Assembly: GCA_005116835.1 (NCBI GenBank)
Contig: SWDM01000004.1
Span: 214,749 to 278,748, forward strand
Direction: 5' to 3'
DNA: 64,000 bases
Source: Nitrospira sp.
GTDB taxonomy: Bacteria > Nitrospirota > Nitrospiria > Nitrospirales > Nitrospiraceae
The position numbers and the translations under genes are program-made. Shown piece by piece: positions 50,489 to 60,546 of the stretch. Positions within the stretch are counted from its first letter, which is position 1. Each line of letters opens with the position of its first letter. The notes below the pieces were generated by a model. It was not told the origin of the DNA and made no database searches. It saw only the letters and a list, made by a program, of their open reading frames with translations.

Positions 50489-51175
50489 CTAAGACCGAAA
50501 GAGCCGCGATTCCAGCCGGCTGTGTCGCATGGCATAAATATCCTGGATCGGCGACCAAGACTGCAGCACATTTTCATGCGCCGCTTTGTGACTAACTCGC
50601 TCAATCACCTCAAGCCAACTTTCCAATAGTCTCTGTCCCTCTCGCTGACCGAGCGGCATGAGCTTCATGGCCGCTGCCACAAAACCCGTTGCGGTTTGGT
50701 ACAAGAACGCGGCAATGGTATCTTCTTTTGACCAACCGGCTGTGGCCAGCGTGAGGCCGATTGCCACGGCCAAATGTCCCGGCGTCCGATCAGCCTCAAC
50801 CGCCGCAAGATAGGTTTCGATCACCGGATGGCTGGCCAGTTGATCCGCAGCCAGTCGAATGACCTGACGTCCCATTTGCCTGCTGGCAGTCCGGGATTCA
50901 CGGCCCAGCTGCATCGCCTCCAGATCGTGATCAGCCTTGAAGGCAATTCCCAGGGAGCCGGACAGATAGGCCTCATGCGCCAATCCTACAACCACTGCCT
51001 CTCTCTCGCCCATTCCAGTCGTGAGCGTCTCCACCACGTAGCGCGACAGCTCTTCCCCATTCTGAACCGCCCCCCCCTGCACAGCCGCCTCAAGTCCCGA
51101 CGAAAAGGCATAGCCTCCCGATGGAAAAAAACTGTCGACAAATCGAAGACCGTTCAGAAGAGATGCCGTGTCCAT
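50489..51175 (-). CDS. ureF: Urease accessory protein UreF
   Basis: 228 aa from the ATG at 51175 (MDTASLLNGLRFVDSFFPSGGYAFSSGLEAAVQ). The open frame continues to 51358, but those 61 residues are translated GTGAAGCGT and GGATGCTC repeats, so I reject them. All-helical protein that bridges UreD and UreG. Family segments SFFPSGGYAFSSGLE, GREAVVVG-like GEREAVVVGLAHEAY, and the C-terminal MRHSRLESRLFRS, which contacts UreD. Between ureC and ureG on the same strand; no ureE is seen here. Confidence 0.93.
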   Translation of the reverse strand: MDTASLLNGLRFVDSFFPSGGYAFSSGLEAAVQGGAVQNGEELSRYVVETLTTGMGEREAVVVGLAHEAYLSGSLGIAFKADHDLEAMQLGRESRTASRQMGRQVIRLAADQLASHPVIETYLAAVEADRTPGHLAVAIGLTLATAGWSKEDTIAAFLYQTATGFVAAAMKLMPLGQREGQRLLESWLEVIERVSHKAAHENVLQSWSPIQDIYAMRHSRLESRLFRS

Positions 51176-51197
51176 AGAATCCTCTTGAATCCCTTCT

Positions 51198-51360
51198 TCG
51201 CGGATGCTCAAAAAGGCTGCGCTCGTCGTTTGTGAAACGTCTCCGATGAGTGAAGCGTCGTTCGTGAAGCGTGAAGCGCCAGACGAACTGTGAAAGAAAC
51301 GTGATACGTCCGAATCTGGAAACGAACGACGCTTCATGAGATACGCTTCACGCTTCACGC
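51198..51360. repeat. GGATGCTC single arm plus GTGAAGCGT/ACGCTTCAC inverted repeat
   Basis: GCGGATGCTCAAAAAGGCTG (51199-51218) is one arm of the 15557 family. GTGAAGCGTCGTTCGTGAAGCGTGAAGCG is mirrored by AACGACGCTTCATGAGATACGCTTCACGCTTCACG. It lies in the ureC-ureF gap. Confidence 0.8.
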
Positions 51361-51399
51361 CTGTCGAGAACGAAGCTGGGGGCCATTTTCACCAGCCTG

Positions 51400-53127
51400 C
51401 TAAAAAAGGAAGTAGCGTTGGGCCATGGGGAGAATCGCCATCGGCTCGCATGTCAAAATTTTCCCATCGGCTTTCACGACATAGGTTTCGGGATCCACCT
51501 CCATGTGCGGCAGGGCATCGTTCAGCTTCATATCGCGCTTCCCGATGGTACGGCACCCCTTCACCGCCACCACACGTTTCTGCAGGCCAAGAAACTTATG
51601 CACCTCTTGATCGATGGCTGCCTGGGAAAGGAAGGTCAGGCTCGTGGAAAAGATTGCACGGCCAAAGCTCCCGAACATTGGTCTGGTGAAGACCGGCTGC
51701 GGCGTAGGTATCGACGCATTGGGATCTCCCATGGCAGCGGACATAGGAAACCCGCCCTTCAAGACGATCTCAGGTTTTACGCCAAAAAAGGCAGGCTTCC
51801 AGAGCACGAGGTCCGCCAACTTTCCGACCTCAACTGAACCCACTTCATGAGAAATCCCATGAGCAATGGCCGGATTGATCGTGTACTTTGCGATATAGCG
51901 TTGCGCGCGAAAATTGTCGTTGGAGCCGGATGGCTTGTCGATGCCGGCTTGGGAAAGATGCCCCCGCTGCACCTTCATCTTGTGCGCCGTCTGCCAGGTG
52001 CGGATGATGACTTCACCCACCCGCCCCATCGCTTGCGAGTCGGACGACATAATGCTGATCGCTCCCATGTCGTGCAGGATGTCTTCCGCTGCAATGGTCT
52101 CACGGCGAATGCGCGACTCTGCAAACGCAATATCCTCCGGCACACGCGGGTTCAAATGGTGGCAGACCATGAGCATGTCGAGATGCTCGTCCATCGTGTT
52201 CACCGTGAACGGCATCGTCGGATTCGTGGAGGAGGGCAACACGTTCGCCTCGCCACAGACCTTGATGATGTCTGGAGCATGGCCGCCACCGGCGCCTTCC
52301 GTATGAAACGAGTGAATGGTCCGCCCCTTGAACGCCTTAATCGTGTCTTCAACGAACCCTGCTTCGTTCAACGTATCGGTGTGGATGGCGACTTGAATGT
52401 CGAATTCCTCCGCGACATCGAGGCAGGTCGAAATCGCCGCCGGCGTGGTGCCCCAGTCTTCGTGCAGCTTGAGCCCGATTACCCCTGCTTCTACCTGCTC
52501 GCGCAAACCTTCCGGCAGAGAGGAGTTGCCCTTTCCGAGAAAACCGAGATTGACCGGGAATCCCTCTGCGGCTTCCAGCATGCGATGGATGTTCCAGGCG
52601 CCAGGCGTACAGGTCGTGGCATTGGTGCCGGTTGCCGGTCCGGTGCCGCCGCCGATCAAGGTCGTCAGCCCGTTCGCCAAGGCCTCATTGATGATCTGCG
52701 GACAGATGAAATGGATGTGGGTATCGATTCCACCGGCCGTGATAATCTTCCCTTCAGCCGACAACACTTCGGTGCAGGCTCCGACCTCCATCCCCTTTGT
52801 CACACCTTCCATCATGTCGGGATTGCCGGCCTTGCCGATGCCGACGATGCGGCCATCCCGGATACCGATGTCAGCCTTCATGACGCCCCACCAGTCGATG
52901 ATGATCGCATTGGTGATGACGAGATCAAGCGCGCCCTTCGCGCGGGTGGCAGAGGGCGACTGGCCCATGCCGTCGCGAATGACTTTGCCACCACCGAACT
53001 TGGCCTCTTCGCCAGGCACGGTCAGATCGCGCGTGATCTCGATCAGCAAATCCGTATCGGCCAAACGGACGCGATCTCCGGTGGTAGGGCCATACAGATC
53101 GTTGTATTGTCGCCGCGGAATCTTCAT
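51400..53127 (-). CDS. ureC: Urease alpha subunit UreC
   Basis: 575 aa catalytic subunit hydrolysing urea to ammonia and carbamate at a dinickel centre. His137 and His139 in [10 protein letters not shown], carbamylated Lys220 in [11 protein letters not shown], further ligand His in [10 protein letters not shown] and [13 protein letters not shown], and the flap [22 protein letters not shown] with the catalytic His323 are all present. Length and spacing match the bacterial enzyme. Its usual upstream partner ureB is now 1.3 kb away because an IS110 element lies between. Confidence 0.98.
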   Translation of the reverse strand: MKIPRRQYNDLYGPTTGDRVRLADTDLLIEITRDLTVPGEEAKFGGGKVIRDGMGQSPSATRAKGALDLVITNAIIIDWWGVMKADIGIRDGRIVGIGKAGNPDMMEGVTKGMEVGACTEVLSAEGKIITAGGIDTHIHFICPQIINEALANGLTTLIGGGTGPATGTNATTCTPGAWNIHRMLEAAEGFPVNLGFLGKGNSSLPEGLREQVEAGVIGLKLHEDWGTTPAAISTCLDVAEEFDIQVAIHTDTLNEAGFVEDTIKAFKGRTIHSFHTEGAGGGHAPDIIKVCGEANVLPSSTNPTMPFTVNTMDEHLDMLMVCHHLNPRVPEDIAFAESRIRRETIAAEDILHDMGAISIMSSDSQAMGRVGEVIIRTWQTAHKMKVQRGHLSQAGIDKPSGSNDNFRAQRYIAKYTINPAIAHGISHEVGSVEVGKLADLVLWKPAFFGVKPEIVLKGGFPMSAAMGDPNASIPTPQPVFTRPMFGSFGRAIFSTSLTFLSQAAIDQEVHKFLGLQKRVVAVKGCRTIGKRDMKLNDALPHMEVDPETYVVKADGKILTCEPMAILPMAQRYFLF

Positions 53128-53269
53128 AACTCGCAGGCTGTTGAAAACGGCTCCCAGCTTCGTTCTCGGTCGTCCGTCTCCCTGCGACGTACCCCTGAGG
53201 GTACGCCTCAGTCGCCGGACTCCCTTGTATCTTGGTTTCGATGATATAGCTGGGTAACATGCTGAATCA

Positions 53270-54371
<1,102 letters not shown>

Positions 54372-54449
54372 CATTTAAGACAGTCGCTGCGGCCTTGCTG
54401 AAAACCGTTTTGAACAGCCGCTCTCCTTTCTCTTTAGAATCTGCCCAGT

Positions 54450-54911
54450 CTATTTTTTCGGAATGAATCCCTGCTCGCGGGCAGCAGTCATGGCTTTGGC
54501 TTTTACGGTTGGATCGTCCAGACGGCCATTGACCAGTCCATTGATCCCATAGGCCACGCGATTGCCGCCTATCGAAACCAGCGCCACCAACTTGTCTTCC
54601 CCAGGCTCGAACCGCACCGCCGTCCCAGCCGGAACTTGCAAGCGAAACCCATAGGCCTTCTCACGGTTAAACCGCAGCGCGCGATTCGCCTCGAAGAAAT
54701 GACAATGAGACCCAACCTGAATCGGCCGATCGCCAGTATTGGCGACAATCATCTCAAGCGTCTGGCGGCCCTTGAACGCAGAAATATCGCCTTCGCCGAG
54801 GATGATTTCACCAGGAACAACCGCCGCAGGTTGAATTGAGGGCTTCTTGGCATCGCGACTCCCAACTCTTTGCTTCACCACTTTTCTTTTCGTGATGGTC
54901 TTCTTTTTCAT
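54450..54911 (-). CDS. ureB: Urease beta subunit UreB
   Basis: 153 aa, about 45 more than the compact bacterial UreB because of a Lys/Arg-rich N-terminal extension ([23 protein letters not shown]) and a short C-terminal tail. The core is standard: [57 protein letters not shown] and [22 protein letters not shown]. Structural subunit of the (UreABC) trimer. Eight nt after ureA. Its link to ureC is interrupted by the IS110 element. Confidence 0.96.
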   Translation of the reverse strand: MKKKTITKRKVVKQRVGSRDAKKPSIQPAAVVPGEIILGEGDISAFKGRQTLEMIVANTGDRPIQVGSHCHFFEANRALRFNREKAYGFRLQVPAGTAVRFEPGEDKLVALVSIGGNRVAYGINGLVNGRLDDPTVKAKAMTAAREQGFIPKK

Positions 54912-54919
54912 CGATTTAC

Positions 54920-55222
54920 CTATCGGATCGGTTCATGAACCGTGACCAGTTTTGTTCCATCTGGAAAGGTTCCCTCGACTTGTAATTCAGGAATCATCTC
55001 CGCCACACCGGACATGACATCGCTCTTCTTCAGCAGCGTCGCTCCATGACTCATGAGGTCCGACACAGAGCGCCCATCCCGTATGCCCTCTAGAATCGCC
55101 GCCGTGATGAATGCCACCGCTTCAGGATGATTCAATTTCAAGCCGCGGGCCTTCCGCTCTTTAGCCAAATTCCCCGCGACATAGATCAGCAGTTTCTCTT
55201 GTTCTCTCGGTGTCAGATGCAT
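54920..55222 (-). CDS. ureA: Urease gamma subunit UreA
   Basis: 100 aa, the exact family length. [60 protein letters not shown] and [25 protein letters not shown] are diagnostic. First of the structural urease genes, 6 nt after the stop of a lipoprotein gene, so these are probably cotranscribed. Confidence 0.98.
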   Translation of the reverse strand: MHLTPREQEKLLIYVAGNLAKERKARGLKLNHPEAVAFITAAILEGIRDGRSVSDLMSHGATLLKKSDVMSGVAEMIPELQVEGTFPDGTKLVTVHEPIR

Positions 55223-55228
55223 GGGCTC

Positions 55229-55720
55229 TCACCTATTTGATGTGGCATCCTGGATTGATTTATTTTCATTGCTTGCGGGCCTAGCCTGATCCGGCAATCG
55301 TCCTTTCAATTCTCCATACTTCAGGCCTAAGGATTGGCCCGTTTCCTTAGCATCATAAACGAAGGCGCTATGTTCCCCTACCTCACGTGAATGTTCATTC
55401 AGTATCTTGATTCGTATGCGCACTCTTGGCGTCTGGCGATCCCCCCGCTTGCCCGGATTATCGTGATCCAAGAACTCATCAAGCTGTAATCCGACAAAGT
55501 GGTTGCTCCCCCGAAGCAACGTTACCTCCACACATCGATACAGAGCAAAGTCCGCTGTCTTCTCCATAGAAGTAAATGGGTTCCCCCAGAACTCTACCTC
55601 AACGATATCTTCGCCAATTTCTGAATTAACATACCCACCAAAAAATGACTTGGCTTGATAGGAAGTAGCGCACCCTACGATTAATGTCGCCGTTATCAAC
55701 AAGAACAAACACGCTCGCAT
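55229..55720 (-). CDS. Lipoprotein of the CC0125/CC1285 type
   Basis: 163 aa from the ATG at 55720 (MRACLFLLITATLIVGCATSYQ). The signal ends in a lipobox IVGC, so it should be a lipoprotein. GCATSYQAKSFFGGYVNSEIGEDIVEVEFWGNPFTSMEKTADFALYRCVEVTLL follows the pattern of small lipoproteins found beside transport genes (aromatic xFGGY, GN-F-T, ADFALYR-E). Role unknown. Its stop is 6 nt before ureA and urtE is upstream, so it sits inside the urea island. Confidence 0.75.
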   Translation of the reverse strand: MRACLFLLITATLIVGCATSYQAKSFFGGYVNSEIGEDIVEVEFWGNPFTSMEKTADFALYRCVEVTLLRGSNHFVGLQLDEFLDHDNPGKRGDRQTPRVRIRIKILNEHSREVGEHSAFVYDAKETGQSLGLKYGELKGRLPDQARPASNENKSIQDATSNR

Positions 55721-55816
55721 GCGACACCCATAAATCCTTGGCAATCTACTTCGGTTATCACAACACCATAGGCATCAACACGGCACGCGGCGGACTGGAG
55801 ACCCAGAATAGTACCG

Positions 55817-55905
55817 GGGTGGTCAGGGTGACTTCAACTGCGCCCATCGAGCGAGCACGTTTTTATTGCGCGCTCTGGGAGCAGTTGAAGTCATCCTGAC
55901 CACCC
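55817..55905. repeat. GCGCGC-core hairpin with locus-specific arms
   Basis: The arms GGGTGGTCAGGGTGACTTCAA and TTGAAGTCATCCTGACCACCC enclose CTGCGCCCATCGAGCGAGCACG and TGCGCGCTCTGGGAGCA. It sits upstream of the lipoprotein-ureA transcript. Confidence 0.85.
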
Positions 55906-55956
55906 TCTCCTCTCCCTTCTCTTTTCTATTCCCTCAAGAGCGCGTGAAAGTGATAT

Positions 55957-56054
55957 GCGCGGGACGGCTAGGGTGGGCTCTACTGCGCGCGTCGAACGAG
56001 CACATTCCGATCGTGCGCGTTCCGCGAGCAAGGAGACCACCTAGCCGTCCCGCG
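55957..56054. repeat. GCGCGC-core hairpin with locus-specific arms, after urtE
   Basis: GCGCGGGACGGCTAGG and CCTAGCCGTCCCGCGC pair perfectly. The core ACTGCGCGCGTCGAACGAGCAC and CGTGCGCGTTCCGCGAGCA is the best copy of the family. It begins 6 nt past the urtE stop and can serve as its 3' end. 55721-56060 holds no gene. Confidence 0.88.
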
Positions 56055-56060
56055 CCCCCA

Positions 56061-56771
56061 CTACACCGTCAAATACTGCTTCACCTGCTCCGCGCTCAAC
56101 TCAGTACTCTTGCCCGATACCACCACCGCCCCTTTGGCCATCACCACATACTTCTCCGCCAGGCGAGCGGCAAAGTGGAGTCCCTGCTCGACCAACAAAA
56201 TGGCGAATCGGCGCTGTTTTTTAAATCCAATGATCACGTCTTCGATTTGATCCACGATCGAGGGCTGAATGCCTTCCGTCGGCTCATCGAGCAAAAGCAA
56301 CTTGGGATTCGACAGAATCGCTCGGCCGATCGCCAGCTGCTGTTGTTCCCCGCCGCTCAAGACACCGCCGGGGCGATTGAGAATTTGCGTAAGCTTGGGG
56401 AAGAGGTGATACACTTCGTCGAATGCGGTCTTCTCGACCGTCCCATTTGCTTTGTCCGATCTCGCCCAAAAGCCAAGCAGCAAGTTCTCCCGAACCGTTA
56501 AGTGAGGCAAAATTTCCCGGCCCTGCGGCACACAGGCCAGGCCGCTGCGCGCTCTCTTATCGGTCGGGGTCTTTGTGACATCGGTCCCATCGAACATCAA
56601 TCGTCCAGACCTAGCAGGCAGCAGGCCGGTCAGAACTTTAAGTGTGGTCGTCTTCCCGACCCCATTCCGGCCCATGAGACATACCACCTCTCCCGGGTCG
56701 ATCGTAAAGGACACATCCCTCAGAATGTGGCTCTCACCGTAGTAGGCATTGATGTTTTTCAGTTCAAGCAT
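56061..56771 (-). CDS. urtE: Urea ABC transporter ATPase UrtE
   Basis: 236 aa, LivF-type ATPase. Walker A GRNGVGKTTTLKVL, signature LSGGEQQQLAIGRAI, Walker B LLLLDEPTEGIQPSIV with TEGIQPSI, typical of UrtE rather than amino-acid LivF. Energises import of urea by UrtBC with UrtD. Last of the urtABCDE series. Confidence 0.95.
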   Translation of the reverse strand: MLELKNINAYYGESHILRDVSFTIDPGEVVCLMGRNGVGKTTTLKVLTGLLPARSGRLMFDGTDVTKTPTDKRARSGLACVPQGREILPHLTVRENLLLGFWARSDKANGTVEKTAFDEVYHLFPKLTQILNRPGGVLSGGEQQQLAIGRAILSNPKLLLLDEPTEGIQPSIVDQIEDVIIGFKKQRRFAILLVEQGLHFAARLAEKYVVMAKGAVVVSGKSTELSAEQVKQYLTV

Positions 56772-56848
56772 CGGACGTAGCTTTCAGCCATCAGCTCTCA
56801 GCTTTTTCGTAAACCCCTTACACCTCACTCCTTACCCCTTACCAGCCC

Positions 56849-57628
56849 CTACACATGGGCCACCTTCTGGCGGCCCAGATAAATTTCCCGCACCCGATCA
56901 TCCGCCTGCACCTTCTCGACGGTGCCTTCGCAAATGACGGTGCCTTCGTGCAAGACCGTCACGATACGGGCGATCTGCCGGACGAACTCCATGTCGTGCT
57001 CAATCACGATGATCGCTTGTTTCTCCGCCAACGATTGGAGCAACTGACCTGTCTGTTCCGTTTCTTCGTCAGTCATCCCAGCGACCGGTTCATCGACCAG
57101 AAGCAGCGAAGGATCCTGCAAAATCACCATGCCGATTTCGAGCCATTGCTTTTGGCCGTGCGACAGAGACCCTGCCCTGGTATGCGCATAATCTTTCAGA
57201 CCGATCGTTTCAAGATTCTCCTCGATCCTCGCCCGCTCCTCCGCCGTCGATTTTCCGAAGAGGGTTGCAAAGACACCTTTGCTGCTCCGTTTCAAGGACA
57301 AGTCGAGGTTTTCCCAGACAGTCAGAAATCCATAGATGGATGGAGCTTGGAACTTTCGCCCGATGCCGAGGGCGACGATTTCATCTTCGCGTTTCCCCTT
57401 CAGATCGACATCTTGACCGAACACGACACGACCGCTGGCCGGCTTGGTCTTCCCGCAGATCACATCGAGCAAGGTCGTTTTCCCTGCTCCGTTCGGCCCG
57501 ATAACCACGCGTAATTCCTTGTAGTCAACCATGAAGGTCAAGTGGTTCAGCGCCTTGAAACCATCGTAATCGACGGTCACGCCATCGAGATAGATGATGG
57601 AATTTTGAAAGGAGCCCTGCTCGGCCAT
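56849..57628 (-). CDS. urtD: Urea ABC transporter ATPase UrtD
   Basis: 259 aa, LivG-type ATPase. Walker A VIGPNGAGKTTLLDVICGKTKP (with the UrtD-typical GKTKP), DEIVALGIGRKFQAPSIYGFLTVWENLDLSL, signature LSHGQKQWLEIGMV, Walker B LLLVDEPVAGMTDEE and VIEHDMEFVRQIA. 77 nt before urtE; the gap holds part of a TTACCCC/CAGCTT repeat. Confidence 0.95.
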   Translation of the reverse strand: MAEQGSFQNSIIYLDGVTVDYDGFKALNHLTFMVDYKELRVVIGPNGAGKTTLLDVICGKTKPASGRVVFGQDVDLKGKREDEIVALGIGRKFQAPSIYGFLTVWENLDLSLKRSSKGVFATLFGKSTAEERARIEENLETIGLKDYAHTRAGSLSHGQKQWLEIGMVILQDPSLLLVDEPVAGMTDEETEQTGQLLQSLAEKQAIIVIEHDMEFVRQIARIVTVLHEGTVICEGTVEKVQADDRVREIYLGRQKVAHV

Positions 57629-57629
57629 C

Positions 57630-58787
57630 TCAGCGCTTCCCTTCTGGCACAGCTAACTTCTGATTTGGCACAATCGGTTTCTCCTCGCCGGATTTTTTCT
57701 GTCGCAGGAGACCTTTCCCCTTTCGCATCATGCCGATGAGCCCGTCCGGGAACAACAGCACAACCAGCACAAAGAGCCCTCCGAGGATAAAGGGCCAGAG
57801 TTCTGGGAAGTAATTGGTAAGCACACTGCGGCCATAATTCACACTCACGGCCCCTAATACCGCCCCTGCCAGGCTGGCACGGCCACCCACCGCCACCCAA
57901 ATGACCATTTCAAGCGACGGCAGCACCCCAATCTGCGCCGGCGTGATAATCCCGACCTGCGGGGCATACAACATTCCGGCCAGTCCTGCCAGGGCTGCGG
58001 CCACGACAAAGACGAACAATTTGTAGTTGGCCGGGGTGTAGCCGGAAAAGACAACGCGTTTCTCACTGTCCCGCACTGCCACCAACACCCGACCGGCCCT
58101 TGAACGAATGATCCACTGGCAGAATAGATAGGAGGCGCCGAGACAGAGCACGGTGATGACATACAACACTCGTTGCGTGCCTGGCTCGGAGAGCCGATAC
58201 CCGATGATCTGCTTGAAATCGGTCAAACCGTTCGTCCCGCCGAGATTCGTATCGTTCCGGTTAAAGACCAACCAGGCGACGAGCGCCAAGGCCTGCGTAA
58301 TGATCGCAAAATAGACGCCTTTGATGCGGCTGCGAAACGCGAAGAATCCGAATATCAATGCGAACAGCATCGGCACCAGAATCGCTCCAATGACCGCCAT
58401 CGGGAAACTGTAGAACGGCTTCCAGAAAAGCGGCAGCTCTTTCACCTGGTTCCACACCATGAAGTCCGGCATCTCGCTGCCATAGACACTTTCTTTCCCG
58501 ATTGTGAGCATCATGTGCATGCTCATGCAGTACGCGCCTAATCCGAAAAAGACTCCCTGCCCCAAGCTCAAGATGCCGGTATAGCCCCAGATGAGATCCA
58601 GCCCGAGAGCCAGAATCCCAAAGGCGAGAAATTTCCCGAACCGATTCAAGCTGAAATCTGAGAGGTGGAACCAAGAATCTTCCGGGGGCAAAACGTTCAG
58701 GAGGGGCATGACCAGGAGTAGAATGGCCCCGACAACCCAAAAGGCCGTCCCTCCTGCGCGTTTCGTATCTGTTGCTCCGTCACTCAT
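57630..58787 (-). CDS. urtC: Urea ABC transporter permease UrtC
   Basis: 385 aa from the ATG at 58787 (MSDGATDTKRAG); the longer frame to 58832 runs into the GCGCGC hairpin. LivM-like permease with about ten transmembrane helices; ALGLDLIWGYTGILSLGQGVFFGLGAYCMSMHMML is the conserved core, followed by IMVPMLF-type helices and VIWVAVGGRASLAGAVLGAVSVNYGRS. Its stop is 2 nt from the urtD start. Confidence 0.95.
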   Translation of the reverse strand: MSDGATDTKRAGGTAFWVVGAILLLVMPLLNVLPPEDSWFHLSDFSLNRFGKFLAFGILALGLDLIWGYTGILSLGQGVFFGLGAYCMSMHMMLTIGKESVYGSEMPDFMVWNQVKELPLFWKPFYSFPMAVIGAILVPMLFALIFGFFAFRSRIKGVYFAIITQALALVAWLVFNRNDTNLGGTNGLTDFKQIIGYRLSEPGTQRVLYVITVLCLGASYLFCQWIIRSRAGRVLVAVRDSEKRVVFSGYTPANYKLFVFVVAAALAGLAGMLYAPQVGIITPAQIGVLPSLEMVIWVAVGGRASLAGAVLGAVSVNYGRSVLTNYFPELWPFILGGLFVLVVLLFPDGLIGMMRKGKGLLRQKKSGEEKPIVPNQKLAVPEGKR

Positions 58788-58808
58788 CGTCTTCTCTATT
58801 CTCCCCAA

Positions 58809-58901
58809 GGGTGCGGCGTGAGTCCTTTCCACTGCGCGCGTCGAACGACCACCGCATCATCGTGGGGGTTCCGCGAGCAAGGAAAGACTCGCGCCGCACC
58901 C
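58809..58901. repeat. GCGCGC-core hairpin between urtB and urtC
   Basis: The arms GGGTGCGGCGTGAGTCCTTTCC and GGAAAGACTCGCGCCGCACCC pair with one mismatch region. The core ACTGCGCGCGTCGAACGACCACC is conserved on the left, the right half is diverged. It lies inside the urt operon, so it cannot be a complete terminator if urtC-E are cotranscribed. Confidence 0.85.
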
Positions 58902-58909
58902 GTAAACTC

Positions 58910-60433
58910 TCAATCGGCATTCCGTCCCTTCATCGCAAAGAGTCCGGACGGCTTCCACTGCAAGAACAGGATCACCATCACGAGGATGAGAACCTTGCCG
59001 TATACGGCGCCAAAGCCGGGCTCGATCAACTTATTCAGCCCGCCGATCCCCAGCGAAGCCACGATCGTACCGGCCAATTTTCCAACCCCGCCTGTGACCA
59101 CCACCATGAAGGAGTCGACGATGTAGTTTTGGCCAAGGCCTGGGTCGACGTTTCCGATCAACGTAAGCGCCCACCCGGCAATGCCGGCCAGCCCGGACCC
59201 GAAGGCAAAGGTGTAGGAATCGACTTTCCTGGTCGGGATGCCAAGGCAGGCGCTCATGTTACGATTCTGCGTCACGGCCCTGACGCGCAACCCGAGGTTC
59301 GACTTGAAGAGGGCGTAATAAATTCCCAGCACGCAGACGATCGACAGCCCGATGATGAAAATTCGATTGTACGGCAGGTAGACACCCACCAATACTTGCT
59401 GACCGCCGCTCAGCCATGCCGGCGCAACGACAGAGGTCAGATCTCCGAAATACACGCGCGCCGCCTGCATCAGGACCAAACTGACTCCCCAGGTGGCGAG
59501 CATGGTCTCCAGCGGACGTCCGTACAGAAACCGAATGACGGTGGCTTCAAGCAACAGACCGAAGCCTGCGGCGGCGAGAAATGCCACCGGCAGGGCAGTC
59601 AGAAAGTACGAGTCGAACATGGTGGAAGGGAGGAAAGCCTTGAAGGCCTCCTGGGTCATAAAGGTCGCGTAGGCGCCGACCATCATCAGCTCGCCATGGG
59701 CCATGTTGATGACCCCCATTAAACCGAAGACGATCGCCAAACCCAACGACATAATCAGCAGAATCGAACTCAGGCTGATTCCTCGGAAGACCGTTTCGAT
59801 CGCGTTCGACCAAGCGCCCCAGGTGACAATATCCTTGATCGATGCAACGGCGGCAGTCGCGACTCTCTTCTGCGATTCGGTCGCCTCGGCGCCTGCGCCG
59901 GCCTCGACCAACACCTTCATAGCCGGCACCCCGTTCTCGCTGCGGAGTTCGCCGAGCTTCTCGATTGCAGCGATTTTGATCGATGGATCGTCCGACGTGA
60001 GCTTGAGCAGCGCTGCGGACTCTTCCATCGTGTACCGCACCCACTTGTTCTGCTCGTTTGCCGCTGCCGCATTCAGCCACTGAATCGCCACAGGTTTCCC
60101 GGATGTGCCGAGATCCGTCGCGGCAGAACGGCGCACGTCGCTGTCGGGGCTGGCCAGCTTGCCCCGATTCTTGAGGAGGTCTATGAGGGGCTTGATGGTC
60201 TGCCGGATGCTGCGGCTGGCATCGGCGCGAATCTCTTCCAGGCGGGGAACCAAGCTGACATCGCCCTGTTCGATCAACGAACGGACAGCTGCATCGCGGA
60301 CAGATTCATCTTCGCTGGTGATCTGTCCAAGCGTTTGCTCGATCCCCTCCCCTGCGATCGACTGGGGCTGTCCGGAAAACATCACAAGCAGGAAACTCAA
60401 TACTGCAACGGTGCGACCCAGGACGATCATCAT
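58910..60433 (-). CDS. urtB: Urea ABC transporter permease UrtB
   Basis: 507 aa from the ATG at 60433 (MMIVLGRTVAVLSFLLVMFSG), with GGAGGT 12 nt upstream; a TTG frame extends to 60490. After a signal sequence (to about IAGEG) comes a roughly 180-residue periplasmic helical, HEAT-like region (SEDESVRDAAVRSLIEQGDVSLVPRLEEI, SDVRRSAATDLGTSG), typical of UrtB, then a LivH-like permease: LSSILLIMSLGLAIVFGLMGVINMAHGELMMVGAYATF and VVTGGVGKLAGTIVASLGIG. The Gly-rich loop contacts the ATPases. Confidence 0.94.
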   Translation of the reverse strand: MMIVLGRTVAVLSFLLVMFSGQPQSIAGEGIEQTLGQITSEDESVRDAAVRSLIEQGDVSLVPRLEEIRADASRSIRQTIKPLIDLLKNRGKLASPDSDVRRSAATDLGTSGKPVAIQWLNAAAANEQNKWVRYTMEESAALLKLTSDDPSIKIAAIEKLGELRSENGVPAMKVLVEAGAGAEATESQKRVATAAVASIKDIVTWGAWSNAIETVFRGISLSSILLIMSLGLAIVFGLMGVINMAHGELMMVGAYATFMTQEAFKAFLPSTMFDSYFLTALPVAFLAAAGFGLLLEATVIRFLYGRPLETMLATWGVSLVLMQAARVYFGDLTSVVAPAWLSGGQQVLVGVYLPYNRIFIIGLSIVCVLGIYYALFKSNLGLRVRAVTQNRNMSACLGIPTRKVDSYTFAFGSGLAGIAGWALTLIGNVDPGLGQNYIVDSFMVVVTGGVGKLAGTIVASLGIGGLNKLIEPGFGAVYGKVLILVMVILFLQWKPSGLFAMKGRNAD

Positions 60434-60504
60434 GATGTGGGATATACCTCCACAGGACAAAGAAATAACGTAGACCTCGCGTCCCGCCAACTGCGATTCC
60501 GCAC

Positions 60505-60540
60505 ATGTTAGAGGGGACTACTACGTAGCCCCTCTAACAT
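60505..60540. repeat. Hairpin between urtA and urtB
   Basis: ATGTTAGAGGGG and CCCCTCTAACAT form a perfect 12-bp stem 6 nt past the urtA stop. Without a T-run it is more likely to protect the urtA message, whose product is needed in excess, than to end transcription. Confidence 0.75.
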
Positions 60541-60546
60541 GACAGA

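Noticed and set aside
51176-51358. Longer UreF starting at 51358
   Set aside because: The extra 61 residues are translations of GTGAAGCGT and GGATGCTC repeats, and UreF homologues begin near MDTASLLNG.
51847-53244. Long open frames antisense to ureC (465 and 286 codons)
   Set aside because: They exist because GC-rich third positions remove stops on the opposite strand. ureC is certain, and the antisense products are Arg/His/Ala-rich without domain-like sequence.
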